A DNA stretch of 64,000 nucleotides. Origin: Leptodactylus fallax (Eukaryota > Chordata > Amphibia > Anura > Leptodactylidae). Both the position numbers and the translations under genes were made by a program. The stretch lies in assembly GCA_947044405.1 (NCBI GenBank), contig CAMRHE010000011.1:4394501-4458500 (forward strand). The letters are read 5' to 3'. Shown in pieces: positions 25,123-45,775 of the stretch; positions within the stretch are counted from its first letter, which is position 1, and the number at the start of each line of letters is the position of its first letter. Below the pieces are notes generated by a model. It saw nothing but the letters and a program-made list of their open reading frames with translations, was not told where the DNA came from and ran no database searches.

Positions 25123-26148
25123 TATTATCTGTAAGTAGGTGTTTTAGTTCTTCCCTGACAATAGGTGTACTGCTTCTCCCCTGATGTCAGGAGAAAAAAA
25201 TTAAATTTCACCATGCAGTAGCCTTTGTACTCACAGGAGATAAACAACAACCACTCTAGCAGTAATGTTCATCCCTCCCTCTATCGAGAACAGATGCATG
25301 CTTAGCCGAACTGAGCATGTACAGACCTGGAGGAATAGGCAGGAATAGTAATTGGCCAAACAGATGTTTTGCTTATGGTTATTGAAGGTGTATGGTCACC
25401 ATTAATCTAACAAAGAGACTTTACATGTATGTGATTATAAAATCAGACCTGAATATAGTAGCCCATAGATTAGATGCATGTTGGCTGAACCTGCAGATTT
25501 CATCATCTATTGTGTATGGCAGATGTGAGGGAGATAAGGATTGGGAAATTGGAATACACAGACTGCTTAGCCGAGTGTGCATTGGGAAGTTAGGCAAGGT
25601 AGCTGTCAGCCAACATGTATCTCATGTGAATGGCCAGTTTATGACATCACTGTGAGACAGCGCTAAGTTTTTGGAAACCCTAATATTATGGTGCTTATAT
25701 ATCATGGTATGCTCACAAGGCATACAAGCTATGAAAAAATCTGCAAAAATTGTGACTATTTAAGTTGTGCACCACACATGTCACTTTCCTCAAAGTAGGA
25801 ATGTATTAAAAAGTAGGAATATAGACCAAATGACCTTTGAATTGCTCTTATCTAAGGGCTGATTCACATCTGCGTTTGGGATTTCGTTCGGGGGGACCCC
25901 AATCAGACTCCCCGTATGGAAACCGAACGCAGATGTGACCATGGGACCAATATCCTGCCTTCAGCATTTGTCTAGTTTACCTTATATCATTGAATGGAAC
26001 TCACTTTAGGGTTTTCAAGATGTTTATATGTTCATTACAAATAGGTATTCTTTACTAACATTTACACCCCAAGCTTTTTACCTATGTTTGTGTTTTTTAA
26101 AGACTTTATGTCTTGTCTTTTACAAGTTTTTCTATTTACACATTATAG

Positions 26149-26379
26149 ATCAGTTTCCAAATTCATCTCATGGTGGATCATGTCGAACAGCTCACTATCC
26201 TCACAGAGACCTCTCCCCTATATTGTCAAGTGGAGATTCAGACATTGCCAGCCCATTGTTACAAACATATGTCCATATTGATTTAAGTGCCTTGAGTGCA
26301 GACCTAGTGAAAGAAATAGAGCACATGGTTATTGGTGTGGATCGTCTCTTAGTGCACTTTAATAAAGTAATAGGAAGAG
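26149..26379 (+). CDS. met: met exon 15: juxtamembrane to kinase N-lobe
   Basis: 231-base exon, same length as human. The translation opens with [12 protein letters not shown] (first Asp codon shared with exon 14) and includes [40 protein letters not shown] and ends [10 protein letters not shown]. The last residues are the start of the kinase domain, whose glycine-rich loop continues in exon 16. Acceptor CATTATAG, donor GTAAGA. Confidence 0.96.
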
Positions 26380-26414
26380 GTAAGAAATTGTATTATATTC
26401 AATATACTACATAA

Positions 26415-29153
<2,739 letters not shown>

Positions 29154-29335
29154 GTATAACAGATATTGAAGAAGTCTCACAGTTTCTCAAAGAAGGCATA
29201 ATCATGAAAGATTTCAGTCATCCAAATGTTTTGTCTTTGCTGGGCATCTGTCTGCCCACAGAAGGTTCTCCTCTTGTAGTTCTGCCTTTCATGAAGCATG
29301 GAGATCTCAGAAACTTTATCCGAAATGAATCTCAT
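29154..29335 (+). CDS. met: met exon 17: kinase N-lobe, alpha C to hinge
   Basis: 182-base exon, same length as human. The translation [20 protein letters not shown] runs on through [14 protein letters not shown] to [20 protein letters not shown]. The Glu in KEGIIMKD is the alpha-C glutamate that pairs with the catalytic lysine. LPFMKHG is the hinge (human LPYMKHG). Acceptor TTATTTTCAG, donor GTAAGT. Confidence 0.97.
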
Positions 29336-30387
29336 GTAAGTACGTGTAGAGACAAAAAAAAAGGCAGGGACAATTGGTAGCTCCACCTACAAATCTAATT
29401 TATTAGGTTGTGAATCTTTTAGCAAGCAAAATCCTAAGTACATTAATATAAACTGCATAAGTTTACTTCAGTTGTGTCCTAATATGAACAATGTTGTATC
29501 ATCATGGATGACCTTATATACCACATGCACGATAACAATGAAGCATGATGCATGAGCACATTCATATGCATTATGCGATACCCTGCAGTCAGTGTCCAAA
29601 CCAATTTCTCATGAAAGCCTGAATGAATGAACAGATATAGTCAGGGACAGCAGTACATGATAGAGTTGGTTTTAAGAGTCAGCACTGTAAATAGTACTGT
29701 AATATAATTTTGCTATGGGAGCATTGTGATTATGACATGAAGGGCTACCGAGGAAAAATCAAATGTCCTGCAGAATCTTTTAGCAGACTACATGCTGTCT
29801 ATGGGAGTTTGCATTTAGTATGTGGATTATTTATTTATTTATTTATTTAGCTTATTTGTAAAGTGCCATTATATTCTGCAGCGGTTTTACAGACATTGTG
29901 GTCACTGCCCCATATAGGGCTCACAATCTACATTCCCTATGAGTATGTCTTTGGAGTGTAGGAGGAAAGCGGAGTACCCGGAGGAAATCCACTCAAACAC
30001 GGGGAGAACATTCAAACTCCTTGCAGATGTTGTCCTTGGCAGGATTCGAACCCAGGACTCTGCAATGAAGGGCATCATAAAATATCATGTTTAAAATTTC
30101 CTGGGCCTTCTTTCATATCACTACTACAGTAGCTATGGAATGCATTTGTTATTGTAATTTTACAATACATTAAGTTTTTGTTGAGCTGCAACATCCCACA
30201 CAGCCCATGGACATGAATGGCACTATTTAAGGGAAAAACAATCAGAAAATCCTGCTGCTAGATAGTAGTCTTCATTAACCAGACATATGGAAAGTTGCAC
30301 TCAGAAGGAGCTGAACAATCATTGCATATTTACAATATATCTTTTAGTCACTGGTATTAGATGCTTATATTGATGTTTATTTATTAG
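29336..30387 (+). other. met intron 17
   Basis: 1052 bases, holding a SINE-like repeat at 29829-30063. Confidence 0.75.
29829..30063 (-). mobile_element. tRNA-derived SINE, V-SINE-like
   Basis: Read on the - strand it begins with a tRNA-like B box (GGTTCGAATCC) at about 30050, continues through a conserved-looking body (CTCCCCGTGTTTGAGTGG, TTTCCTCCGGGTACTCCG), and ends in a LINE-like tail and a (TAAA)n tract at about 29829-29853. The A box is not clear, so the head may be truncated. The family name is inferred from memory. Confidence 0.6.
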
Positions 30388-30498
<111 letters not shown>

Positions 30499-30748
30499 TA
30501 AGTAAAAAGAAAAACCTTCTACTTAGCATATAGTATGATATGCTCCATAGAAATTCATCTTCTAAGTTCTTGTACAAATAACCCCAAAGAGAATATCATA
30601 CATAATATGTACACATAGAAATACCATGACAAACATTTATTTAAGTACTGACAAGACAAAAATGTAACTCCACACTTTGGTCATTCTGGGTTGTTATACC
30701 ACATCCACTGTTGATACAACTGGCAATTATATATGTTTGTACGAACAT

Positions 30749-31013
30749 TAAAGGGAACCTGGGGTTTAGAGTCCCAAATCGCCCTGTTATAATGCAATTC
30801 ATGGCCGCATTAAAAATAAAAAACCTTTATACTTACCTAGAGATGAGTCTGGTAAGTCTCATCGGACTTATCTCTGGTGCTCACCTGGGCTGTTCTTCAG
30901 TGAAGCTGGAGATGTACAACTTGGTTTTACTGTGCAAGTGTCGGAGATACGAGGAATGTGGACTGAAGCGGAGATATACTCCTTTGCCTTCATTGAAGAA
31001 CTGCGTTGGCTTA
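30749..31013. repeat. truncated copy of the 40.0-40.5 kb foldback family
   Basis: Starts TTAAAGGGAACCTGG and shares GTCCCAAATCGCCCTGTT and GCATTAAAAATAAAAA(A/T)CCTTTATACTT with 40051-40554, then GCTGTTCTTCAGTGAAGC. The inverted right end is not found. Confidence 0.6.
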
Positions 31014-31938
31014 TATCTAATGGAGGTGTTCATGCCTGTCCATGGGTGGAAGAGAGTTTCATCCCATTGGTCTCCTAACATCTAAGCTGGAGAATATTAC
31101 ACACAGCCTGCAGCATTATCCACTTAAAATATTCTCCCCTCACAGGAATGCATCAGGACATTTCACCAGATCTGTGAATCCCACTGGTCCAGCCCTAGTC
31201 ATATTCAGGTCCTTACACAGTACATGCTACAGACCCCATGCATGTCACACCTATATATTTTATTAGAGTATGCCACTGTATATTTCATATTATATACAAA
31301 GATGGACAATTGCTTAAAAATCTTACTGCAGAATAAAATATTACAAAGCCTGCAAGCAGTAAAAATTATTACAAAATATCTGAAAAAATGAGAACTTAAC
31401 TATATATAAAGTATATAACTATCATAAATGGTTGTACATTATGAATGTCGATTAGTATAAAGAGAGGATACAATGAGCAAAACATTGATAGCAAGATATC
31501 TCAGAGACTATCACTATGCTAACAATTAATTGTTTCAGGCATAGAATACAATACAATATTGGAATTAGTAAAGGTGACAGCTCCTAATAATTCCAATAAG
31601 TCATCATAATGGAATATTAAGGTTTATTTTCCATAATCCAGGAACCTCATAGGCTGAGGTGGGGAAAGAGTTTCACAGTGTAGAGCAGAGTATAAGAAGA
31701 CTGGAATACAAAACAATGTTTGCTTGACTCTGAGAACAGTTAGGCTTCTTTAGTCAGAGGAGCAAATGGTACATTGGGTGTATAGTATCTATAGTTCATT
31801 GAGGTGTGAGGGATTAGGTTATTGAGTGTAAAAAGTAATATGGCCAGCCTTAAACAGAAATCTCCAATTTTATCAGTAGCCAATGAAGATCAAAGGGTAC
31901 ATTTGTTTGCAGCATATACAATGAATTGCAATAATACA

Positions 31939-31939
31939 G

Positions 31940-31972
<33 letters not shown>
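31939..31972. repeat. (AT)n microsatellite
   Basis: About 17 TA units. Confidence 0.9.
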
Positions 31973-31976
<4 letters not shown>

Positions 31977-32182
31977 TTTGGTACTCCTTTCTGAAAAGTG
32001 AGGGCATAATTTTGTAAAATGCTTCTTATTGCAGGTTTTACCACTTACAGATTTATTACCTTATGAATTGTTAGATCAAGTTAATACAAGTGCAAACAGG
32101 GATGTGCTCAGTGTCTATGTGCTATAGACCTATATCTTTACTCCTCAGTCTGAGCAGAACTGGCCATGGTGGCTTCAATATA

Positions 32183-33754
32183 CAAGTGAATCTCAATAAA
32201 TTAGAATATCTTCAAAAAGTTTTTTTTTTTTTTTAGTAATTCAATTGAAAAAGTGAAACACATATATTACTGTATATTGAGTCATTATAAACAGAGTGAA
32301 CTTTTGTAAGTGTTTATTTATGTTAATGTTGATGATTATGGCTTATAGCCAAGGAAAACCCAAAAGTCATTATCTTAGAAAATTAGAATATTATATAAGA
32401 CCAACTGTAAAAAAAATATTTAACACAGAAATGTTGGCCAAATGAAAAGTATGTACAGTAAATGCACTCAATACTTGGTCGGGGCTCCTTTTGCATGAAT
32501 GACTGCATCAATGCGGCGTGGCATGGAGGCGATCAGCCTGTGGCACTGCAGAGGTGTTATGGAAGCCCAGGTTGCTTTGATAGCAGCCTTCAGCTCATCT
32601 GCATTGTTGGGTCTGGTGTCTCTCATCTTCCTCTTGACAATACCCCATAGATTCTCTATGGGGTTAAGGTCAGGCAAGTTTGCTGGCCAATCTAGCACAG
32701 TGATACTGTGGTTATTAAACCAGGTATTGGTACTTTTGGCAGTGTGGACAGGTGCCAACTCCTGTTGGAAAATGAAAATTCCATCTCCAAAAAGCTTGTC
32801 GGCAAAGGGAAGCATGAATTGCTCTAGAATTTCCTGGTAGACGGCTGCGTTAACTTTGGTCTTGATAAAACACAGTGGACCTACACCAGCAGATGACATG
32901 GCTCCCTAAACCATCACTGATTGTGGAAACTTCACACTAGACCTCAAGCAGCTTGGATTGTGTGCCTCTCCACTCTTCCTCCAGACTCTGGGACCTTGAT
33001 TTCCAAATGTAATGCAAAATTTACTTTCATCTGAAAACAACACCTTTGACCACTGAGCAACAGTCCAGTTCTTTCTTTCCTTGGCCCAGGTAAGACGCTT
33101 CTGGCGTTGTCTATTCTTTATGAGTGGCTTGATACATGGAATGCGACACTTGTAGTCCATGTCCTGGATACGTCTGTGTGTGGTGGCTCTTGAAGCACTG
33201 ACTCCAGAAGCAGTCCACTCCTAGTGAATCTCCCCAAAATTTTTGAATGGCCTTTTCTTAACAATCCTATCAAGGCTGCGGTTATCCTGGTTGCTTGTGC
33301 ACCGTTTTTCTACCACACTTTTTCCTTCCACTCAACTTTCTATTAATATGCTTTGATACAGCACTCTGTGAACAGCCAGCTTCTTTAGCAATGACCTTTT
33401 GTGGCTTACCCTCCTTGTGGAGTGTGTCAATGACTGCCTTCTGGACATCTGTCAAGTCAGCAGTCTTCCCCATGATTGTGTCGCCTACTGAATCAGACTA
33501 AGGGACCTTTTTAAACACTTAGGAAGCCTTTGCAGCTGTTTTGGGTTAATTATTCTAATTTTCTGAGATAATGACTTTTGGGTTTTCCTTGGCTGTAAGC
33601 CATAATCATCAACATTAACATAAATAAACACTTGAAAAAGTTCACTTTGTTTGTAATGACTCAATATACAGTAATATATGTGTTTCACTTTTTCAATTGA
33701 ATTACTAAAAAAAATAACTTTTTGATGATATTCTAATTTATTGAGATTCACTTG
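32183..33754 (-). mobile_element. Tc1/mariner transposon D in met intron 18
   Basis: 1572 bases between TA dinucleotides at 32181-32182 and 33755-33756. Inverted repeats start CAAGTGAATCTCAATAAATT and extend about 220 bases inward. A degenerate transposase lies on the - strand. Confidence 0.88.
32468..33473 (-). pseudogene. Tc1 transposase relic, element D family
   Basis: Starts MGKTADLTDVQKAVIDTLHK (helix-turn-helix) and ends GAPTKY. The 1006-base span is not a multiple of three. Defects: loss of frame between about 33290 and 33160; a TAG at about 32903-32905 replacing Trp in VMVWGAMSS; and in FQQELAPVHTAK the second catalytic Asp is Glu. The Glu in NPIENLW is present, 34 residues on. The DNA-binding and catalytic halves are recognisable but no functional protein is possible. 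Confidence 0.88.
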
Positions 33755-34216
33755 TATATTGAAGCCACCATGGCCAGTTCTGCTCAGACTGAGGAGTAAA
33801 GATATAGGTCTATAGCACATAGACACTGAGCACATCCCTGTTTAATTAGCAAACGTGTTTTAGACTTCAGAGCCAAGAAGTCAGACCGGAATAGACATGT
33901 ATTCTTATTAATGCAAGCATAGCAAAGACCACTGACTAGTTTTCTGTGCTAATTTTCATCCCAAAGGAACAATATTTATTCCAGGAAATATAAAAAAGGA
34001 TATCCAGTCAAACAAAGCAAATAGCTTTAAGGGGAAATTTAGGAAGTTGATACTGTGTTAACGTTAATTATAGTGCCATTTTAATGCTAGTTTTACCTGT
34101 CTGGCATTAGGAAACCCAAAGCTATGTACTTCCTTATGAATCACCTGGTGAATTGCCAGTCAGGATAACATTATAAAAGATTACTGTCACAAATATTGCA
34201 GTTGCAATCATTGAGT

Positions 34217-34226
34217 GCTATGGCAG

Positions 34227-34288
<62 letters not shown>
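34217..34288. repeat. (GATA)n microsatellite, left part
   Basis: About 17 GATA units ending at the TA where Tc1 element C begins. Confidence 0.9.

Positions 34289-35924
<1,636 letters not shown>

Positions 35925-35966
<42 letters not shown>
35925..35966. repeat. (GATA)n microsatellite, right part
   Basis: About 10 GATA units resuming directly after Tc1 element C. Confidence 0.9.
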
Positions 35967-35967
<1 letters not shown>

Positions 35968-36663
35968 TAGAAAGTTGTAATGTATAGTAGATTTGGTCAT
36001 TCTGCATTGCCTGTCTGTCCTTGTTTCATTCCAGCCAACCCCTCCTATATTGCAGTATTTGTAATTCTCAGATGATTGATACCATGTCTGAGTCATTTCT
36101 CATTCCAACTTGTAGCAATAAAATCCACATTTAATTAAAGGCAGGTCACTGTACTTAAAAAGTCTTTAAATTTACTATGACATAATGATTTTAACGCCAT
36201 AGAGCTGTAAATTAAAGTTAAAGTGAATAGGTCAAAGGGCAAACAGGAGAAGTCCATGCTGCAGCAGTATAACATAATCTATAAAGTAGAGAACAATACA
36301 TTAGAAATGTTACATTGCTTTTACTGTGACCTGGAAGAATATGTTACTAGACATTCATTCATAACAGCATAGAAGTTTCTACAATGGTTGATAGCCACAG
36401 ATGCTGCAGAGCTAATTTGCCATTTTAGTTATTTTTTAAAACATCTTTGTAATTAATTCTCAGTTAAAATTAGTTTCTTAGGTCCAAAATGTCTCCCAAA
36501 CCAATAATAATTCTGTGTAGTGTCCATTATTAGGATCAGAAACAAACTGAAAAAACAATGCAAAGATAATCATCTTTTTATGGGTATGCAAGTCAACCTG
36601 CAAATGCACTGGGGTGGGGCCTGGTTTTCCAGATTTGCCTACACTAGGCGGCAGGTTTAATGT

Positions 36664-36877
36664 CCACATTGCGGAAACACAGCTTATTTTGTTGCAGATT
36701 TTGCTGAGGTTTTTTGAGCCAAAACCAAGAATGGCTACAAAAGAAAAGAGAACTATAAAGGGAACACTTATACTTCTTCCTTTTGCTCAATCCACTCCTG
36801 CCTTTGGCTCAAAAAAACGCAGCAAAATCTACAACAAAAAAAGCTGCATTTCTGCAATGTGAGGCCTAAGCCTAAAG
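36664..36877. mobile_element. TTAA-type foldback MITE, short form
   Basis: About 214 bases, of the same family as 2533-2748: TTTTTTGAGCCAAAACC mirrored by CTTTGGCTCAAAAAAACGCA, ends CACATTGCGG and CAATGTGAGGCCTAAGCC. The left terminus is shortened. Confidence 0.7.
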
Positions 36878-38725
36878 AACACTGAGTGTACTTCTGGCTA
36901 TCTGTAGGCAAATCTGGCAAATCAGGCCCGTCACCATTCTACTTGAAGGAGGATTTTCAAGAACGTAGAAAGATACTTTAGCATGTATTGCTTCATTTGT
37001 TTGTCACCACAAAGGTATGTTTCTGCTCTTACAATCCCTACATGGCACTATTGTTGGTTTGGGAGGCATTTTATACCAGACAGACTCCCTGACAGATTAG
37101 ACAATAATTTTAATCTGCATTCCTTTGTAATTCTACTCAGAAAAACGTAGATAAATATTTCAGTTAAACAAATTTCCCATTCTTATAGTAAATATAAAAT
37201 AGTACATATCTGTGTGTATGAAGTGCTTGCCAAATCAGAGCTAAAGCATCTTTGTTCCCAGGATCAGTGAGAATCCAGATAAAGTAATATATGCTACCGA
37301 TATACATGTACTTCATAAAGTAGGAATAACCTTTTAATGGATGCATTAGTTTTGTCATGACTATGTCCAAGGACATGGATACTTTTACAGAATGTCTACC
37401 AGATATGTTGTACTAGATATTTTCATAGACAAGACTGCTTATTATATTCTATGTTATATTTTCCTTCCCTCAAGTATGAGCAATTTAAGAAAACAAGTCA
37501 CAGTTCAAGAACTATTTCTTTTTACACTACAAAATTTTAAGGCCATAGTTCATAAGTTAAGGGATAAAATATATTAATGTCCTAAGCCGTCATGACTGTG
37601 GTTGAAGCATCTATGTGTTTAAAGAAATTCCTTACAGAAATTCTTAGTTTTATCACCGGAAAGACCAATATCAGTTTACCATCAGATACTTTCAGCATGT
37701 GTGTTTTTGTGAAGATTAAATGTTATTAAGTTTATAGGTTTCTCTACTAAATTATAACTATATTTCCTGTGTCATATTCCTTAGTATTTATTACCCTAAC
37801 TAGAGTGATGCTAAATAGATAACTACTCATGTAGATTAGAGTCAAGCTAAAAACTTTAGGAAACTTTAGAAATTTTTTCTAAGCCATACAGCCTGGACTC
37901 TAGACTGATATTGTAGCAAATTAGTAGTTGACTTTGGGTTGCTGTGATTGTTTTAATTATGTACTTATTCATACAACTGTGAAAGGCACTCAGCAGGTGA
38001 AAGTACTTTTTTCAACCGAAGGTAATCCATTTTCACGGATCCCTTATGAATTTTATCTATTGAAGGGTCTGTGAACATGGCCTGGAAAATGGCATGTTCT
38101 GTTTTTTCATAGATCAGTCATACCAACTGTTGAAACAAGGGTTATATGAATAAATCCTATATTTAGAATGGGGCCAAGTGCTGGCTGTTAATAAACCATC
38201 TAGCACACAGCAGTTAAACCCTGTTGTTTTAATAAGCTCTAACAGTGTGTTCAAAGCAAACACGAATCTTGAGAACAGTGAAGAATTGAAACATAGAGGC
38301 CCAGTTATAGTTAAACAGTTCAAATTTAGGCAGTTTGATAATATGCCAGATTTATCACAGTGGCTGATACTGGATGATAAATCTAGCATATCTTTACTGT
38401 TTAGTCTAAGTTTATACCACCTTTTATTTGGTTTACCTTGAGCCGGAATTTTAGGACACAATTTTGGTGCATTTTTAGCATATTGAGATCCATGCCCCCT
38501 TTCTGAGAATCCACACCCACATGTCGAGTCAGTCGAGAAATTTTAGCCCAAACTAGATGCGCCAGCTTTCTTCTGTCATATCTGTTTTTGTGTGTAACAG
38601 ATGAGAGAGTCCTGCATACACAACTTTTTCTTCTGTCACAAAAGTTAAAAACATGACAGAAGAAAGCTTCTGTCATGTCTTTTAACATGAGAGTAAATGC
38701 AGATGAACACTAGACCAGAAGCATT

Positions 38726-38791
38726 CTACTGTTAATGTCCATTGCTGTCTTCCTATGATTGATGAAAGCAATGGACATTAATTAACAGTAG
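38726..38791. repeat. short hairpin
   Basis: CTACTGTTAATGTCCATTGC is followed by GCAATGGACATTAATTAACAGTAG. Arms of about 21 bases with one small insertion. Confidence 0.6.
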
Positions 38792-39122
38792 TGTGAACCT
38801 ACCCCAAGACTGGCAGTGTGAACTGCAGTTACACTTCCAATCACTACACTGGTTGTACACACACTCATCTGGATGATAACTGTTTAATAATGGGAATTGC
38901 TCAGATAGGTAACCTATTTTGCTGTGTAGGAATCTCTGTTCATTGTGAATTTTAGAGCACTTGAATAAAGGTTAAAGGGGTTGGCCTTATTCAGACCAAT
39001 ATTGAGAGACAAATCTTATTGTTTGTATAATAAAAAGTTATACAATTTTCCAGTATACTTTCTGTATCAGTTTCTCACAGTTTTCTAGATCTTTGCTTGC
39101 TGTCAATCATTCTACTTACTCC

Positions 39123-39182
39123 CCATGGTCATGTGATGTACAGTCCATGGTCATGTGATATACGGTCCATGGTCATGTGATG
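39123..39182. repeat. 22-base tandem repeat, three copies
   Basis: CCATGGTCATGTGATGTACA plus GT repeated at 39123, 39145 and 39167, the last copy incomplete. Confidence 0.85.
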
Positions 39183-40050
39183 ATCACACAGGTGCACAGC
39201 TCTTTACAGTCACAGCACAGTAGTCAGACATCTGCCTGGTAACAAGCTGTACACCTGTGTGTTGATATAGAAAGTATATTAGAAAATTGTACAACTTTTT
39301 ATTATATAACATTTGTCTCTGAATATTGGTCTAAAAGTGGTGAGTGAGTGGTGAGTTGGTAAAAAAGTATTATTTGACTTACTACTCATGGGATCCAAAT
39401 AAATTGACACTTTGTAGCAAACTATCAGCAATATTTGAGCAGCTGCTACTGATAAATTTAGATCACACAGCGTATGAGCAAACAAAAATGTTGAAAATGA
39501 TGAAGAATTGAAAAACAAAGCATATTAGAAATTGCCATGGTCTTGTATGTATATAGTGGCTAAGCATTACCTGCTGGCAAACTCACAAATGCATACACAA
39601 TGAAAGGAACTTACTACAATGGCTGCGCCTGAATTCTGGCCTACAACAGGCGTATTGTGGGTGCACAATGTCGCATGTAGTTAAAGGACATTTTTCTAAT
39701 TAGGTTGGCAAGGAGCTTGGCTTAAGTGCACAGTGTGCGCCACAATTGCATCAAACTTCTGATGAAAAATTCTGGCACAAAGTGAGACAACCAATGGTTG
39801 CAATAAGCAATCTAAAGATGCACTATGTTTGTCACGCAGCATCAGCCACTGTGATACATCTGGCGCACTTTCACACTGCCTAAGTTTAAAAAAAAAAAAA
39901 AACATATATAGAGGAAAACTTTTTCCCATGCCTTACTATATGGGTTAGAATTGAATAAAAAAAAAGAGGAAAAAAAGAGTGTCCTTTTAAAGTGAAGACA
40001 AGAATTATGTGTTATTCACATGCCAGTCCTGTGACTAAGACCTTAGAGAG

Positions 40051-40554
40051 TTAAAGGGAATCTGTCAGGTCAATCTGGGACACTAAGCCACCCACAGGTC
40101 CTTATAGACCTGGGGATTAGTGTCCCAAATCGCCCTGTTGTAATGTAATCCGCAGGCGCATTAAAAATAAAAATCCTTTATACTTTACTTGGAATAGGGT
40201 CTGATCAATGCTCTTCTGCGAGAACAGTCTGGCTTATTCATGAGCTTCTTTGTTGACACGCTTCCCGGCGCCTGCGCTGTTCTTCAGTGAAGCCAAAGAT
40301 GGACACCCCGGCTTCACTGCACAATTGCAGGAGGTATGGGGCATGCACACTGCAGCCGAGGTGTACTCCTCTGGCTTCATTGAAGAACTTCGCAGGCGCG
40401 GGGAGTACAGCGGCAGGGTCAGTATAAAGCTTTTTTATTTTTAATGTGGCCATGGATTGAGTTATAACAGGGTGATTTGGGACACTAAACCCCAGGTCCA
40501 TATGGAAGTGTGGGTGGTTTAGTGTCCCAAATTGCCTTGACAGATTTCCATTAA
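40051..40554. mobile_element. foldback MITE with TTAA target duplication
   Basis: TTAA at 40051-40054 and 40551-40554. The left end AGGGAATCTGTCAGGTCAAT and inverted right end TGGAAATCTGTCAAGGCAAT both run into GGGACACTAA(G/A)CCACCCAC. The interior is nearly palindromic (GGCGCATTAAAAATAAAAA; CTTTTTTATTTTTAATG). Non-coding. Confidence 0.8.
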
Positions 40555-40614
40555 TCATAGTGCCTGTTCAGTTTCATAATAACATTTCATATATGCTGAA
40601 CTCCTCACATTTAA

Positions 40615-44706
<4,092 letters not shown>

Positions 44707-45063
44707 TAAGTTTTAGATGTGCTGTGTATTGTTGACACAATGTTCAGTGAGTCAGTATGCCCAAAATGTTTTTCTATTCTGGTAATATTTCTATATTACC
44801 ACAAATATTTATATAATGCACACTCTCAATGTGTTAAACCATATTGTAATTATTTATAAGACGTTATAAACTGCAATTATTTATGATAAACTATTTAAAT
44901 TATATCTAGCTAGATAGAGTGGTGGGGCTTCCGCCATAGCAACCGTAGCGGCTGCTATGGAGCCTGCAACCCTAGGGGGCTGGGTTGACTATTTACTTAC
45001 CGATCTCTGATCCTGCCCACGATCCTACCTGATCCTGCATCCCACATCACATCACTGAACAGC

Positions 45064-45166
45064 GAAGAAATCAGGCGATACCTTTTAGAGGTTAACTGAG
45101 TATATTTGATAAGTAAGCTTTCAAGAGTACTCAGTTAGCCTCTAAAAGGTATCGCCTGATTTCTTC
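45064..45166. repeat. hairpin with 38-base arms
   Basis: GAAGAAATCAGGCGATACCT...GTTAACTGAG is answered by CTCAGTTAGCC...AGGTATCGCCTGATTTCTTC, nearly perfect over 38 bases with a loop of about 27. Confidence 0.85.
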
Positions 45167-45590
45167 ACTCTTCCACTGCTTTCAATGGCTAACACGGTAC
45201 AACATTATATCACTGAACAGCGTCAGTGCAGCGCACGGGAGCTTAAGGCTGAAGGGGATGTAGAGGCGCCCATGGGTATGATCAGGGATCAGTAAGCATG
45301 CACTGAGAGGATCTGTTGGGTGAACCTTGCAAGATTCATCTACCTGGCAGTTTCGTTCAGACAGGACAGGTTGGAAATGGAACTGCTATTATGATATTTT
45401 GGGGTCTCTTCAGCCGGAGCCTAGGAGAAGTGAGTAACACTGTTATTTATGTTTAATCACCTCCCCTGGGCCTCCTCTTAGGGCCTCCTATAATTATAAT
45501 CATAGTTAGTGGGAGGCGAACTCGAAAAATATTGGATTCTGCTGAACCTGAAATATTTGCAAAATGTGTAAAAAAAAAAATACTATAGGG

Positions 45591-45775
45591 GCTACTATGG
45601 GATATTATACTGTGTGGAAGGACCACTGTGGGACATTATAATGTGTGGAGGAACTACTGTGGGATATTATACTGTGTGGAGGGGCCAATATGGGACATTA
45701 TACTGTATGGAGGGACCATTGTTGGACATTATACTTGGTGAAGACGCAACATTATACTGTGTGCACTATGGGACA
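45591..45775. repeat. 31-base minisatellite, about six copies
   Basis: Unit near CTACTGTGGGATATTATACTGTGTGGAGG..., with two base types at several positions (GGGATATT or GGGACATT). Later copies decay. Related units resume at about 45925-45960. Confidence 0.85.

Larger units (their letters stand above)
20624..26148 (+). other. met intron 14 (5.5 kb)
   Basis: Contains the palindromic GATA tract (22343-22501), Tc1 element B (23497-25122) and a small foldback near 25863-25940 with ends TCACATCTGCGTTTGG / CCGAACGCAGATGTGA. The rest has no feature I recognise. Confidence 0.75.
32094..33843. repeat. palindromic sequence surrounding Tc1 element D
   Basis: The roughly 89 bases left of the Tc1 (32094-32182, starting AAACAGGGATGTGCTCAGTG) are the exact inverse of the roughly 89 bases to its right (33755-33843). 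Restoring the site by removing the Tc1 and one TA gives a palindrome centred on TTCAATATATATTGAA. Either the Tc1 entered the middle of a hairpin element, or the element's inverted repeats are about 90 bases longer than the TA-flanked unit. Confidence 0.8.

Noticed and set aside
30041..30063. tRNA B-box-like sequence that might mark a tRNA gene
   Set aside because: No clover-leaf or clear A box. It belongs to a SINE with a LINE-type tail.
38178..38441. Overlapping open frames on both strands near 38.2-38.7 kb
   Set aside because: No recognisable protein. The area shares fragments with 39.8 kb and 8.6 kb, so it is probably a degraded repeat.
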